From Hyphococcus sp. (GTDB lineage Bacteria > Pseudomonadota > Alphaproteobacteria > Caulobacterales > Parvularculaceae), in assembly GCA_021776415.1 (NCBI GenBank), contig JAJFFY010000003.1, forward strand, positions 1 through 64,000: DNA of 64,000 nucleotides, in the 5' to 3' direction. The translations under genes and the position numbers were made by a program. Shown here in pieces: positions 9,351 through 18,577 of this stretch (position 1 is its first letter; each line of letters opens with the position of its first letter). Under the pieces are notes generated by a model. It had not been told where the DNA came from, did not search any database, and saw only the letters and a list, made by a program, of their open reading frames with translations.

Positions 9351-10274
9351 TTGGCTAAAAAACTGGGACTGGTATTGGGGTCTGGAGCCGCGCGTGGCTG
9401 GGCCCATGTCGGTGTCTTGCGGGGCCTGAAAGAGATCGGTGTCGAGCCCGACATCATCGCCGGGTGCTCTGTCGGGGCGCTGGTCGGCGGCGCCTATGTG
9501 ATCGGGGCGCTTGATGAATTCGAAAGCTGGGCGCGCGAACTCAAGCCGCTATCGGCGCTGGAACGCTTCACGCTGAAGGTCCGCCGCGGCGGGCTGATTG
9601 ATACCGCACCCGCTTTTAATGCGTTCCGGAGCTATGACAAAAATATCGAAGACCTGGCGGTGAAATTCGCCGCCGTCGCGACCGACCTTGCAACCGGTGA
9701 GGAGATTGCCATCACCACCGGTTCGGTGATCGATGCGGCCCGCGCATCGAGTGCAATCCCGGTGATCTTTCATTCCGTTCAGTACGGGGCCCACTGGCTG
9801 GTAGATGGCGCCCTCGCCAATCCCGCACCGGTCTCCCATGCGCGCGCCATGGGCGCCGACATCGTGCTTTCCGTCGATCTGAACGCTGTCCCCCGCGTTC
9901 TTGACCGCCTCGGCGCGGGGCCGGCAAAAGCCGCCGCCATCACCACCGCGCCGGCGTCAAGGCCTGGCCTTAGCGGCGCTGTCGCAAAGCTGATCGAGGA
10001 CACACGGGGCGCCGTCCGGCGGCAATTTGACCTCGCCAAAGCCCGCGCCGACGCTGCGCCGCATCTGTTCGAGACCGCCTATGCGGCCGCCGATATTTTC
10101 CAGATGCACCTCGCACGCGCCAGAGCGCGGACCGATCCGCCGGATATTTTGCTGCGCCCGGATATGCGCGATGCGATGCCGACATCGTTCGACCGCGCGG
10201 ATGAATTTATCGAAGAGGGCCGCAAAGCGCTGCTCGGCGTACGCGAAGAATTAGAAACGCTGCTGGAGCGTTGA
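9351..10274 (+). CDS. Patatin-like phospholipase (RssA/NTE family)
   Basis: A predicted serine lipase/esterase. The oxyanion-hole glycine motif GSGAARGWAHVG is at the N-terminus, the nucleophile elbow GCSVG at about residues 39-43, and the partner aspartate lies in DGAL (about 150-153) after HWLV, giving the Ser-Asp dyad. Length 307 residues suits the RssA-type branch of patatins. The C-terminal third is alpha-helical and lacks recognisable motifs. The start is a TTG with GGAG 6 bp upstream, and no better start exists. The 290 bp upstream, toward cckA, hold no gene and must carry the divergent promoters. The substrate is unknown. Confidence 0.87.
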   Translation: MAKKLGLVLGSGAARGWAHVGVLRGLKEIGVEPDIIAGCSVGALVGGAYVIGALDEFESWARELKPLSALERFTLKVRRGGLIDTAPAFNAFRSYDKNIEDLAVKFAAVATDLATGEEIAITTGSVIDAARASSAIPVIFHSVQYGAHWLVDGALANPAPVSHARAMGADIVLSVDLNAVPRVLDRLGAGPAKAAAITTAPASRPGLSGAVAKLIEDTRGAVRRQFDLAKARADAAPHLFETAYAAADIFQMHLARARARTDPPDILLRPDMRDAMPTSFDRADEFIEEGRKALLGVREELETLLER

Positions 10275-10356
10275 TTAAGTATTGGAAACGACGCATACGG
10301 AAAAATCAAAGCCGTTGGCGCCAAGCGTTATCCATATGCAGTCAATTTAAGCGCCG

Positions 10357-10704
10357 TCACAGAACACTCAAAACCGCCTCAGGCGGGCGGCCGATGGCGG
10401 CCTTGGCGCCATTCACGACAATTGGCCGCTCGATTAAGATTGGATTGTCGACCATAGCCTTAATGACCACGGCATCCGGCTTGGAAATATCGCCAAGCCC
10501 CAATTCTTTGTACGCCGCCTCGCCAGTACGGATAATCCCGCGCGCGCCGACGCCCAGCTTGGCGACAATTGCCGTTAACTCACTTACGGAGGGTGGATTG
10601 TCGAGATAAAGAACGATTTGCGGCTTTACACCCTTGCCCTCCAGCAGCGCCAGCGTCTGACGCGATTTGGAGCAGCGCGGATTGTGATAAATCGTAACGC
10701 TCAT
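10357..10704 (-). CDS. arsC: ArsC-family thioredoxin-fold reductase
   Basis: A 115-residue ArsC/Spx-fold protein. The glutaredoxin-dependent arsenate reductase signature is present: nucleophile Cys in HNPRCSKSRQTL (Cys10), and the arginines in IIRTGEAAYKEL and IERPIVV that bind arsenate in the E. coli enzyme. It converts arsenate to arsenite with glutathione and glutaredoxin in well-studied members. No arsR, arsB or other arsenic gene is nearby, so it is a lone housekeeping copy. It is convergent with the patatin gene and lies 13 bp downstream of the CenR-like regulator on the same strand, so the two may be co-transcribed. Confidence 0.85.
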   Translation of the reverse strand: MSVTIYHNPRCSKSRQTLALLEGKGVKPQIVLYLDNPPSVSELTAIVAKLGVGARGIIRTGEAAYKELGLGDISKPDAVVIKAMVDNPILIERPIVVNGAKAAIGRPPEAVLSVL

Positions 10705-10717
10705 AAGCTTGTAACCC

Positions 10718-11407
10718 TTAATGCGCCAGCCGGTAGCCGCCGCTTTCGGTCAGCAGGATCGCCGCATTTGACGGGTCCGGCTCGATTTTCTGACGCAACC
10801 GATAGACATGGGTCTCAAGCGTATGGGTCGTGACGCCGGAATTATAGCCCCACACTTCGTCAAGCAAAACGTCGCGCGTTACTGGCTTGCCGCCGGCGCG
10901 ATAAAGGAATTTTAAAATCGACGTTTCCTTCTCGGTCAGGCGAATTTTTTTGTCTTCCGCCGTCACCAGCATTTTCACCGCTGGACGGAATTCATAAGGG
11001 CCGACTTTAAAAATCGCATCTTCGCTTTGTTCATGGCTGCGCAAGTGAGCGCGCACCCGCGCCAGAAGAACCCCGAATTTAAACGGCTTGACCACATAAT
11101 CATTGGCCCCGGCTTCAAGCCCGAGAATCGTGTCGGCGTCAGAATCAGCGCCGGTCAGCATAATGATCGGCGACTTAAAGCCATTCTTGCGCATCACGCG
11201 ACAGGCCTCGCGCCCGTCCATGTCGGGCAGACCAACATCCAGCAACATCAGATCAATATGCGCCTCTTCTTTCACTCGCTTGATTGCCGTATTGGCGTCC
11301 GGCACCGGCTCGATCGCATATTCATCGTGAAGCTTGAACTGATCGATCAGAGTCTCGGTCAAAAGCTCGTCATCATCGACGAGCAGAATTCGTTTGGCCC
11401 GCGTCAT
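10718..11407 (-). CDS. cenR: OmpR-type response regulator, probably CenR
   Basis: A 229-residue two-domain response regulator. The receiver has the acidic pair in LLVDDDE, the phospho-acceptor in LLDVGLPDMDG, Thr in MLTGAD and Lys in VVKPF. The winged-helix output domain ends with VTTHTLETHVYRLRQK. The DILGLEAGANDYV-type receiver end and the output domain match what I recall of Caulobacter CenR, an essential cell-envelope regulator partnered by CenK. No kinase gene is adjacent. Its position some tens of kb left of the origin, with yggS, leuS, lptE and holA following, also matches Caulobacter order as I remember it. The class is certain; the CenR name rests on sequence resemblance and synteny. 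Confidence 0.72.
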   Translation of the reverse strand: MTRAKRILLVDDDELLTETLIDQFKLHDEYAIEPVPDANTAIKRVKEEAHIDLMLLDVGLPDMDGREACRVMRKNGFKSPIIMLTGADSDADTILGLEAGANDYVVKPFKFGVLLARVRAHLRSHEQSEDAIFKVGPYEFRPAVKMLVTAEDKKIRLTEKETSILKFLYRAGGKPVTRDVLLDEVWGYNSGVTTHTLETHVYRLRQKIEPDPSNAAILLTESGGYRLAH

Positions 11408-11622
11408 AGTTTAGGTCCGATCATCTTTTTCTTTGCTGCGGTTTTCTTAGCCAATTCCGGTTCAAATGGAATTCACATCCACGATAGACTTCCGTTACTC
11501 AGTGTGAAGCAGAATGAACCCAAAATCCAACAAAAGCCGCGCCTTAACCTGGTCACGCGGACTGTAAACAACAAGCCTTGCGGGTGAGATAATCACTCTC
11601 GCAGGGTATTGTCGGCGTCAAA

Positions 11623-12300
11623 TCAGGGGCGAGGCCCAAATATGCCGGTTCCAATCCGTACAGAGGTCGCGCCAAGCTGCGCGGCGATAGCGTAATCGGC
11701 GCTCATGCCCATGCTGAGATCGGCAAGGTTGTTGCGCGCAGCGATTTTGGCCAGCAATGCAAAATACGGCGCCGGATCATCATCTGCTGGCGGAATACAC
11801 ATCAGCCCGTCAATCGTCAGCCCGTACTGCTCGCGACAGAGCGACAGGAAGGCGTCAGTATCGCGCGGCGCCACGCCCGCCTTTTGGTCTTCCTCGCCAA
11901 TATTGACCTGCACCAGCAGCCTCACTCGGCGAGCTTGTTTTTCCATCTCTTGAGCCAGCACCCGGGCAATTTTCGGCCGGTCCACCGTTTCAATCACGTC
12001 GAATAACCGAACCGCATCCCCCGCCTTGTTCGATTGCAAGGGGCCGATCAACCGCAATTCGATACCCGGAAACTGCTCGCGCAGGGCCGACCATTTCTCC
12101 TGCGCTTCCTGCACGCGGTTTTCTCCAAAAACCCGCTGGCCGGCGGCCAAAGCCGGTAATATCTGCTCCGGGCTTTGCTTTTTCGTGACCGCCGTGATGG
12201 TTACAGCGTCGCCCTTGCGGCCAGCCTCTATGAGCGCGCTATTGAGTTCTTCGTTAATGGCTCGAAGATTGGCGGCGGGGTCGATAAGGTTAGGGCTCAC
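11623..12300 (-). CDS. yggS: YggS-family pyridoxal phosphate-binding protein (PLPHP)
   Basis: A 225-residue protein of the PLP-homeostasis family. The PLP lysine lies in the VTITAVTKKQ stretch; FGENRVQEA, GPLQSNK, QVNIGEE and the terminal SMGMSADY / VRIGTGIFG motifs are all present. Members bind PLP without a known catalytic reaction and buffer vitamin B6 and amino-acid pools. The start is a GTG at 12300, only 15 bp from the TTG start of the divergent ThiE-like gene, so each promoter must lie inside or very near the other gene. About 215 bp without a gene separate its end from the CenR-like gene; I see nothing definite there. Confidence 0.93.
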   Translation of the reverse strand: MSPNLIDPAANLRAINEELNSALIEAGRKGDAVTITAVTKKQSPEQILPALAAGQRVFGENRVQEAQEKWSALREQFPGIELRLIGPLQSNKAGDAVRLFDVIETVDRPKIARVLAQEMEKQARRVRLLVQVNIGEEDQKAGVAPRDTDAFLSLCREQYGLTIDGLMCIPPADDDPAPYFALLAKIAARNNLADLSMGMSADYAIAAQLGATSVRIGTGIFGPRP

Positions 12301-12315
12301 GAGGAAAGGACCACT

Positions 12316-12957
12316 TTGAAAAAACCAGGGCAGGACGCCAAAATGCGCAGCGCAAAACTAGCCGCCGCCGCGCAAAGCCTCAAACGCGGCTCGGACGTCA
12401 GCGGCGCGGCATTTTGTCTGGCTTTTCTCACTGATCGCGCGCTGGCGCCAGAGCCGGAAACGATTATCGGCGCGCTGCCGCCGGGTGCTGCGGTCATCTT
12501 GCGTGATTATGAGGCGCCGCACCGTGCTGCGCTGGCGCAAAGGCTCAAAGCTGTGTGCGCCACACACGGCATTTTGTTTCTGGTCGGCGCCGATCTCACG
12601 CTCGCGAATAATCTTGGCGCTGATGGCGTCCATTTTCCTTCCTGGACAGACATCCGCCCGGCGCCAGGAATGATTGCCACCGCCGCCTGCCACTCGGCGC
12701 TGGAGCTGGAAAAGGCCGCCGCCGCTGGCGCGCAATTGGCGTTTTTGTCGCCGGTCTTCGCTACCCAAAGTCATCCCGGCGAACAAACGCTTGGAGCGGC
12801 GCTGTTTAAATCAATCGCCCGCACATCACCGCTGCCGGTGCTGGCGCTCGGCGGCGTTGACGAGACCAATGCGAGCCAGCTTGCCGGACGTAACGTGACG
12901 GGCCTTGCCGCAATCAGCGGATTTTTGCCCAGACCATGTTCGGGAAACACAGCATAG
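12316..12957 (+). CDS. Thiamine-phosphate synthase-like (ThiE/TenI) protein
   Basis: A TIM-barrel protein of the ThiE/TenI family. ThiE joins HMP-pyrophosphate and thiazole phosphate to make thiamine phosphate; TenI proteins aromatise the thiazole. Family marks include the LGADGVHFPS strand, FLSPVFATQSHPG and the phosphate-binding LALGGVDETN. The open frame continues upstream into yggS, but TTG at 12316 is preceded at the right distance by the strong ribosome site GAGGAAAGGA (12301-12310). No other thiamine gene is nearby. ThiE and TenI cannot be told apart by eye, so the reaction is uncertain. The end of the gene runs into an inverted repeat element. Confidence 0.8.
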   Translation: MKKPGQDAKMRSAKLAAAAQSLKRGSDVSGAAFCLAFLTDRALAPEPETIIGALPPGAAVILRDYEAPHRAALAQRLKAVCATHGILFLVGADLTLANNLGADGVHFPSWTDIRPAPGMIATAACHSALELEKAAAAGAQLAFLSPVFATQSHPGEQTLGAALFKSIARTSPLPVLALGGVDETNASQLAGRNVTGLAAISGFLPRPCSGNTA

Positions 12958-12984
12958 ATGAACATGGTCTAGTTTTTGTTTTAC

Positions 12985-13027
12985 GCGCATTTTATCGAAA
13001 AACCGGTTCCCACTTTTTCGAATGCGC
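12985..13027. repeat. Intergenic palindromic repeat element with ACCGGTTCCCAC core
   Basis: An imperfect inverted repeat: left arm GCGCAT...TCGAAAAA (12985-13002), core ACCGGTTCCCAC, right arm TTTTTCGAATGCGC (13014-13027). It resembles the short repeats with a CCGGTTCCCACTTTT core that I recall as scattered between genes in many alphaproteobacteria. A second, more diverged copy lies at 51366-51396. It falls between the convergent ends of the ThiE-like gene and the VOC lipoprotein, where a hairpin could help stop transcription. Confidence 0.6.
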
Positions 13028-13032
13028 TCATA

Positions 13033-13491
13033 TTAATCCTGCGGCTCGACCAGCGTCCAGACGCCGAAAACATTTCCGACCGGGTCGCGAAAATGAAACC
13101 GCTTGCCGCCTGGAAATTCATGGCGCTCGGTAACCTCTCCGCCAGCCTGGACGACCCGCGCCTCCGACGCCTCAAGGTCATCTGCATAAAGAATGACCAG
13201 CATGCTGCCATTTGCCGGCGTCTCGCCGCCGCGTATGCCGCCCTCAACGCCAGCCCCGGAGAAGCTTGCATAGTCCGGGCCCCAATCCTGAAACTCCCAA
13301 CCAAATGCTGCGGCGTAAAATTCCTTGGCCGCGCTCAAATCTTCTGCGGCGAATTCTACATAATCAATGTGATTGTTAGTACGGGCCACGATAACGTCCT
13401 CCGAGGGCTTAAGGCTCGCCTCATGTTGAACGCTACAACCAGCAAGCGCAATCACAAAACCGGCCATCAAAATTATCGCAGTGCTTTTCAC
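13033..13491 (-). CDS. VOC-superfamily (glyoxalase-like) lipoprotein
   Basis: A 152-residue protein with a lipoprotein signal (hydrophobic stretch then lipobox LAGC, Cys19) followed by one vicinal-oxygen-chelate domain: HIDYVEFAAEDLSAAKEFY at the front and the usual FRDPVGNVFGVW end. VOC proteins bind metals and act as lyases, dioxygenases or antibiotic-binding proteins; a membrane-anchored one is less common. The GTG start has GGAG 7 bp upstream. It is downstream of the porin but separated from it by a strong terminator, so it is probably transcribed alone. The substrate cannot be predicted. Confidence 0.8.
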   Translation of the reverse strand: MKSTAIILMAGFVIALAGCSVQHEASLKPSEDVIVARTNNHIDYVEFAAEDLSAAKEFYAAAFGWEFQDWGPDYASFSGAGVEGGIRGGETPANGSMLVILYADDLEASEARVVQAGGEVTERHEFPGGKRFHFRDPVGNVFGVWTLVEPQD

Positions 13492-13524
13492 TATCCATCT
13501 CCAAAAAAGAAATACGGCTAATAA

Positions 13525-13554
13525 GAAAAACGGGATGGCGCAAAGGCCATCCCG
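13525..13554 (-). terminator. Rho-independent terminator of the porin gene
   Basis: Read on the minus strand, a perfect 9-bp stem (CGGGATGGC at 13531-13539 pairing with GCCATCCCG at 13546-13554, six-base loop) is followed by TTTTTCTTAT. It lies 39 bp downstream of the porin stop, the textbook form of an intrinsic terminator. Confidence 0.85.
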
Positions 13555-13592
13555 GTTCAGTATCCCCTCTAAGCTTTAGGCGCTTAGAATTT

Positions 13593-14810
13593 TTAAAATT
13601 TGATCGAGCTCTCGATCACGACCGTGGTGGCCTCTTCCGGGCCTCCTGCGGCAATAGGTTTTGTGGATTCAACATATTGGGCGGCAGCGCCAATGGTGAT
13701 GCCGCGCCTCAGCACATAGGTAACGCCGGCCTGTGCTGTCTGCGTATCCTGAAATAATGTCGGGTCAAGCGGGTTTGGGCCGATCGCATTGGCTTCCGAC
13801 TGGCCATAGCCAAGCATTAAGCCCCAGTCCCCCCTATCCTCGCCGGTCTGGAAAGTGATGCCCGCGTCAAAGGCGAGATAGGTGTCGTCATTGACGGTTG
13901 CGAGCCCTGAATTGGTGGTTTTTACAGAACCGCCAAGCGTAATGCCGCGATAAGCAAGGTTTAGTCCGACGGAATAAGCCTCGTAATCATCATAGACCGG
14001 CAGAGCTGCAAGCGTGTCTTCGTCGGCTGTCACATAGCTGGCGCCAACGCCAACCAGAAGCCGGTCACTGCCAAGCTTGATCGGTTTTTGATAGTAGAGC
14101 GCCGCTTCAACCGCATCCTCCCATTGCGAGGACTCCGTCAGCATGGTTCCGTCTGGTGAAATCAAGAACCCAGTATCCGGCGCACATAGACGGTCTCCGC
14201 AATTGCGCAGGCTTGGCGAATAGGAAACGCCCAGCTGTAAACCGCCAAGAGCGCCGCCCAGTAAATTCGCCGGCGGCATATAGGTGATTTTTGTCGAATA
14301 GCCGGTGAAATCATTGACGGTGTGGACGTCGTTCAGACCAGACAGATCCGTACGCCAATCATTAACATTGACCGAGCTGAAAAGTGTCGGCGACGTGACC
14401 GCGAGCGCGCGGGCGACGCCATGATCGCGACCAACAATAACCTGACCGAAACTGCCGCGCGCATAACCATAAGCGCCCTGCAGATAAGCATCGCTGCCGA
14501 GCGGCGCGATGCCACGGGGCCCGCCAATCAGAAGGCTCGAAAACCGCCCGCCGCCAAACATTTGAGCCGGCTGATCCGCATCAAGACGCCCCTCAACCAC
14601 GGCGCCAAGCTCGATGCCATTATCAAGGATGGTCGATCCCTTAATGGCGATTTCCGCATTAGCGTCCGCTTTTGCGTCGCCCTCGGTCACGCCGGCGACA
14701 ACGCTGAGCTCGCCTGAAACTTCAATTTCAACCGGATCGGCGGCATAGGCGGCGCCGGCGGTCAAAGCCGCTGCGCTCACGCTCAAAAATGCCATCCGTA
14801 GAACGGTCAT
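13593..14810 (-). CDS. Outer-membrane porin
   Basis: A 405-residue protein with a cleavable signal peptide ending AAYAA-D (about residue 23), followed by alternating-polarity strands typical of a beta-barrel, and a C-terminal phenylalanine (SSIKF) of the kind recognised by the Bam machinery. Segments such as LLIGGPRGIAPLGS and FGQVIVGRDHG are typical of alphaproteobacterial general porins. A two-cysteine segment (NCGDRLCAPD) probably forms a disulphide in an extracellular loop. It forms a passive diffusion pore for small solutes. It is monocistronic with a strong terminator and a long upstream region. Confidence 0.85.
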   Translation of the reverse strand: MTVLRMAFLSVSAAALTAGAAYAADPVEIEVSGELSVVAGVTEGDAKADANAEIAIKGSTILDNGIELGAVVEGRLDADQPAQMFGGGRFSSLLIGGPRGIAPLGSDAYLQGAYGYARGSFGQVIVGRDHGVARALAVTSPTLFSSVNVNDWRTDLSGLNDVHTVNDFTGYSTKITYMPPANLLGGALGGLQLGVSYSPSLRNCGDRLCAPDTGFLISPDGTMLTESSQWEDAVEAALYYQKPIKLGSDRLLVGVGASYVTADEDTLAALPVYDDYEAYSVGLNLAYRGITLGGSVKTTNSGLATVNDDTYLAFDAGITFQTGEDRGDWGLMLGYGQSEANAIGPNPLDPTLFQDTQTAQAGVTYVLRRGITIGAAAQYVESTKPIAAGGPEEATTVVIESSIKF

Positions 14811-15019
14811 TGTTCAATCTCTATCAGCGGCCTGCATCCATTGGCAGTATAGGCCGCGCCACGCTTCAAGCGATTGCCCCGGCAACCGCTCGAACAAAAC
14901 TTAAATTTCCGCCAGAAACCGCGTTTTAAGCCGTTTCCGTCAGAAAGCCCCACGCAACGCCCCTCGGTCCGCCGGCCGCCGCCACAAAACCTTGCCTAAT
15001 TCGCAACAAAGTTTAACGG

Positions 15020-15040
15020 CATAAAGTTAACGGCTTTATG
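15020..15040. promoter_or_regulatory. Inverted repeat in the porin/DUF3576 intergenic region
   Basis: The 391-bp stretch 14811-15201 has no gene and carries the divergent promoters of the porin and the DUF3576 lipoprotein. Inside it, CATAAAG (15020-15026) and CTTTATG (15034-15040) form a 7-bp inverted repeat around TTAACGG, in a locally AT-rich patch. It could be an operator, but its partner is unknown. Two TTAA tetramers here are 10 bp apart, so it is not a standard CtrA site. Nothing else definite was seen in the stretch. Confidence 0.3.
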
Positions 15041-15201
15041 ACCTAAGAAGATAATGGCGCCCGAGATTGGAAGGTTCAAGCATTCTGACCGCACCTGCGT
15101 TGTCTAATTGCGCGGTTGTGGTAGGAAAGCCACGAAATCGGCCCCGCCTGGGTCATTTACCCAGCCCAGCCGTTAACTAAGACAGAATTGGATTACCGAC
15201 C

Positions 15202-15672
15202 ATGATGCGCGAAAAAGCTCCCTTTTTCAAAGTGTTAGCCCTCGCCAGCGCCGCATTATCGCTGGCTGCATGCGGCGGCGGAAAAGGGCTTGCAGATGGC
15301 CGCAACGCCTCACTGCCGTCCTATTCAACCGGCAAGGGCGCTCAAGCCACCACCGTAAATCGCTATTTGTGGGCCGCCTCGCTTGAAACCCTTGATTTTT
15401 TGCCGATTTATTCTGCGGACCCGATTGCCGGTCTGATCATTTCCGACTGGTACAGCAATCCTGAATCTCCGAGCGAACGGTTCAAGACGACGGTTTACAT
15501 TCTCGACAGCGCGCTGCGCGCCGACGCCTTGCGGGTCTCCGTGTTTCGCCAGATACGCACCGAGAATGCAGAATGGACCGACGCCGCCGTTAATCCGGCG
15601 ACCGGGCGCGAAATCGAAAACGCGATCCTCACACGGGCGCGGCAGCTGCGGCTAAACATCCTCGACGACTGA
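15202..15672 (+). CDS. DUF3576 lipoprotein
   Basis: A 156-residue lipoprotein: signal with lipobox LAAC (Cys24), then a domain matching DUF3576, recognisable by NRYLWAASLETLDFLP, a DWY segment and the C-terminal ENAILTRARQLR. The function is unknown; the family is widespread in alphaproteobacteria and often sits just upstream of leuS and lptE, as here, suggesting an outer-membrane or LPS-related role by context only. Two adjacent ATGs (15202 and 15205) could start it. Confidence 0.82.
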   Translation: MMREKAPFFKVLALASAALSLAACGGGKGLADGRNASLPSYSTGKGAQATTVNRYLWAASLETLDFLPIYSADPIAGLIISDWYSNPESPSERFKTTVYILDSALRADALRVSVFRQIRTENAEWTDAAVNPATGREIENAILTRARQLRLNILDD

Positions 15673-15695
15673 GACAGCAGGGGTTAGGGAGTGGG

Positions 15696-15725
15696 GATTA
15701 GAGAAAATATCGCTATTCTCTGATC
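15696..15725 (+). terminator. Hairpin between DUF3576 and leuS
   Basis: GATTAGAGAA (15696-15705) pairs with TTCTCTGATC (15716-15725) with one G-T wobble and a 10-base loop; TTTGT follows. It lies just after the DUF3576 stop and 37 bp before leuS, so it may end the upstream transcript or structure the leuS leader. Confidence 0.4.
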
Positions 15726-15762
15726 TTTGTCCCCCAATCCATAACCTATAATCCTATCTGTC

Positions 15763-18558
15763 ATGTCCCGTTACAATCCAAAAGAAGCCGAACCGAAATG
15801 GCAGGCCCGCTGGAAAGCGGCCGGCGCATTCACAGCTGACGCCAGCGGCGGCAAACCTAAATACTACGTGCTTGAGATGTTTCCCTATCCGTCGGGGCGG
15901 ATCCATATTGGCCATGTGCGCAACTACGCCATGGGCGATGTAATCGCGCGCTACAAAAAGGCCGCGGGCTTTAATGTCCTCCATCCCATGGGGTGGGACG
16001 CCTTCGGTATGCCCGCCGAAAATGCGGCGATGCAGACCGGGTCACACCCGCGCGACTGGACATACTCCAATATCGACATCATGCGCGGCCAGCTCAAACA
16101 GATGGGGCTGTCGATCGACTGGTCGCGCGAATTCGCCACTTGCGATCCGGAATATTACGTCCATCAGCAGCGGTTGTTTCTTGCGTTCTGGAAGCAGGGC
16201 TTTGCCTATCGCAAGGAAAGTCTGGTCAATTGGGACCCGGTCGACAATACCGTCCTCGCCAATGAACAGGTGATCGACGGCAAGGGCTGGCGCTCGGGCG
16301 CAGTGGTCGAACGGCGCAAGCTGTCGCAATGGTTTTTGAAGATTACGGATGCCGCTGACGACCTCCTCGCCGCCCTTGATGACGGTCGCATGGCCGGCTG
16401 GCCGGACAATGTTCGCACCATGCAACGCAACTGGATTGGCAGGTCAAACGGCTTGGCCATGAAGTTCCGTTTTGCCGCCGCAACAAGTTCAGAAGAGGGC
16501 GCCGACAACAATGCACCGCCGCCAGAGTTTGAAGACGGTATAGAAATTTTCACGACCCGGCCGGACACGCTTTTTGGCGCCAGCTTCATTGCGATTGCAC
16601 CGGACCATCCGCTGGCGACGCATTTTGCACAAAGTGATTCCGGCTTGCGCGACTTCATCAGCGATTGCCAAAAACTCGGCACCTCCGAAGAAGCAATCGA
16701 GAAGGCGGAAAAACGCGGCTACAAACTTCAAGTCGAAATGGCCCACCCGTTCGATGACCGGCGCCTGCCGGTCTATGTCGCTAACTTTGTGCTGATGCAG
16801 TATGGGACCGGCGCCATCTTCGGCTGCCCTTCCGGCGACCAGCGCGACCTCGATTTCGCGCGCAAGTATCGCCTGGCCATACCGCCCGTAGTGCTGCCGC
16901 CCGAGGCTGATCCGGTGACATTCACGATTGAAGCGGAGGCCTATGTCGGGCCGGGCACGCTGTTTAACTCCGGATTTCTCGACGGCATGACGACCGAGGA
17001 TGCGATTGCCGCGGCCACCGCCAAAATCGAGGAAATGGGGCTGGGCAAGGAGGTGACGCAATATCGCCTGCGCGACTGGGGCGTTTCGCGCCAGCGTTAT
17101 TGGGGTTGCCCGATCCCGGCGATCCATTGTGACAAATGCGGCATCGTTGCGGTGCCGGAAGCGGATTTGCCGGTGAAATTGCCCGCGGAGGCCGATTTTT
17201 CCGAGCCCGGAAACCCGCTCGACCGACACCCGACATGGAAGCATGTGAACTGCCCCGAATGCGGCGCCAAAGCGCGGCGCGAGACCGACACGTTCGATAC
17301 GTTCGTCGATTCCTCATGGTATTTCGCCCGCTTCGCCGCGCCCGATCCGGACAAACCCATCGACAAGGGCGCCGCCGATTACTGGCTGCCGGTCGATCAG
17401 TATATCGGCGGCGTCGAGCACGCGATCTTGCATCTACTTTATGCGCGTTATTTCACCCGAATGATGAAAGCCTGTGGCTATCTATCCGTAGACGAACCAT
17501 TTGCGAATTTGTTTACGCAAGGCATGGTGGTGCATGAGACCTATAAAAACCCATATGGAGGATGGGGCCCGGCTGATAATGTTGTTATTGAAAAAATAAA
17601 ATCCGACTCTCAGCTTAGGCCTCACGATGTGAGAACTTTCGTGCTTGATTACGCCACTGGCCAAAAAACAAATATAGAGGTTCAAACAACCAGCGCTGAA
17701 AGACTTGGTTGGATGTGCAAGGCTGTTATGGATGCAGTTGAGCACGAGTACTTTATCGACTACTGCGAACAGACAGCAAAACTTAGCGCTTTTGTACTCG
17801 ACCGAGAAAGTGGCTCCCCATACATCATCGGCCCAATCGAAAAAATGTCGAAGTCGAAAAAGAATGTCGTCTCACCCGAGGCGATTGCAGAAACCTATGG
17901 CGCGGATGCGGCGCGGTGGTTCATGTTGTCGGACTCGCCGCCCGAGCGCGATGTGGAGTGGACCGATGCTGGCGTCGAGGGCGCCTGGAAACTGATCAAC
18001 CGGATCTGGGATGCGGTGTCTTCGTCAGAAGGCCTTTTAAAAACAGTCGATCTCAACAACCCGGCGGCGGGCGACGCCGACAAGCCTTTGCGCCAGACGA
18101 CCCATGGAGCCATCGCCGGGATCACCGACGACATTGAAAACTTCCGCTTCAACAAGGCGATCGCGCGGATCTATGAATTCCTCAATGTGCTGAAATCCAC
18201 CTCCGGCGCCGGCGATTGGGCCAGGGCTGAGGCGCTTTCGACGCTGACCCAGCTGGTCGCACCGTTCACGCCGCATCTTGCCGAAGAATGCTGGGAGACA
18301 TTGGGCGGGGAAGGGCTGGTCTGCAATGCGCCGTGGCCAAAAGCCGATCCGGGCCTTCTCGCCCGAGACAAAATCGTCCTCGGCGTTCAGGTCAATGGCA
18401 AACGCCGCAGCGAGATCGAGGTCGCGGCCGACGCTGATAATGCGGCTGTTGAGAAAGCGGCCTTGTCCGATGCGGGCGTTAAGCGCCATATTGACGGCAA
18501 GACCATCCGCAAGGTCGTTGTCGTGCCGGGGCGGATCGTCAATATCGTTGTGTCTTAG
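15763..18558 (+). CDS. leuS: Leucyl-tRNA synthetase with an AT-rich insertion
   Basis: A class I aminoacyl-tRNA synthetase charging tRNA-Leu. The HIGH motif is HIGH in [10 protein letters not shown] (about residues 46-49), the editing (CP1) domain has TTRPDTLFG and later YGTGAIFG, and the KMSKS signature is at 694-698. At 931 residues it is long for an alphaproteobacterial LeuRS (roughly 840-880). The extra length lies between GMVVHETY (from residue 587) and KMSKS: about 106 residues where relatives have about 45-60. By hand count, 17581-17820 is about 45% GC, against 65% for 17341-17400. The reading frame is open throughout and the C-terminal anticodon-binding domain looks normal, so the enzyme is probably functional. 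Confidence 0.96.
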   Translation: MSRYNPKEAEPKWQARWKAAGAFTADASGGKPKYYVLEMFPYPSGRIHIGHVRNYAMGDVIARYKKAAGFNVLHPMGWDAFGMPAENAAMQTGSHPRDWTYSNIDIMRGQLKQMGLSIDWSREFATCDPEYYVHQQRLFLAFWKQGFAYRKESLVNWDPVDNTVLANEQVIDGKGWRSGAVVERRKLSQWFLKITDAADDLLAALDDGRMAGWPDNVRTMQRNWIGRSNGLAMKFRFAAATSSEEGADNNAPPPEFEDGIEIFTTRPDTLFGASFIAIAPDHPLATHFAQSDSGLRDFISDCQKLGTSEEAIEKAEKRGYKLQVEMAHPFDDRRLPVYVANFVLMQYGTGAIFGCPSGDQRDLDFARKYRLAIPPVVLPPEADPVTFTIEAEAYVGPGTLFNSGFLDGMTTEDAIAAATAKIEEMGLGKEVTQYRLRDWGVSRQRYWGCPIPAIHCDKCGIVAVPEADLPVKLPAEADFSEPGNPLDRHPTWKHVNCPECGAKARRETDTFDTFVDSSWYFARFAAPDPDKPIDKGAADYWLPVDQYIGGVEHAILHLLYARYFTRMMKACGYLSVDEPFANLFTQGMVVHETYKNPYGGWGPADNVVIEKIKSDSQLRPHDVRTFVLDYATGQKTNIEVQTTSAERLGWMCKAVMDAVEHEYFIDYCEQTAKLSAFVLDRESGSPYIIGPIEKMSKSKKNVVSPEAIAETYGADAARWFMLSDSPPERDVEWTDAGVEGAWKLINRIWDAVSSSEGLLKTVDLNNPAAGDADKPLRQTTHGAIAGITDDIENFRFNKAIARIYEFLNVLKSTSGAGDWARAEALSTLTQLVAPFTPHLAEECWETLGGEGLVCNAPWPKADPGLLARDKIVLGVQVNGKRRSEIEVAADADNAAVEKAALSDAGVKRHIDGKTIRKVVVVPGRIVNIVVS

Positions 18559-18577
18559 CCCAAGCTCTGGAGCGGTT

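Noticed and set aside
12175-12315. Upstream in-frame extension of the ThiE-like gene into yggS
   Set aside because: It has no ribosome site and lies within yggS; the TTG at 12316 has a strong one.
15013-15030. Paired TTAA tetramers as a CtrA site upstream of DUF3576
   Set aside because: The spacing is 10 bp, not 7.
16489-17244. Long open frame on the minus strand opposite leuS
   Set aside because: It is the antisense shadow of a well-supported gene and shows no domain motifs.
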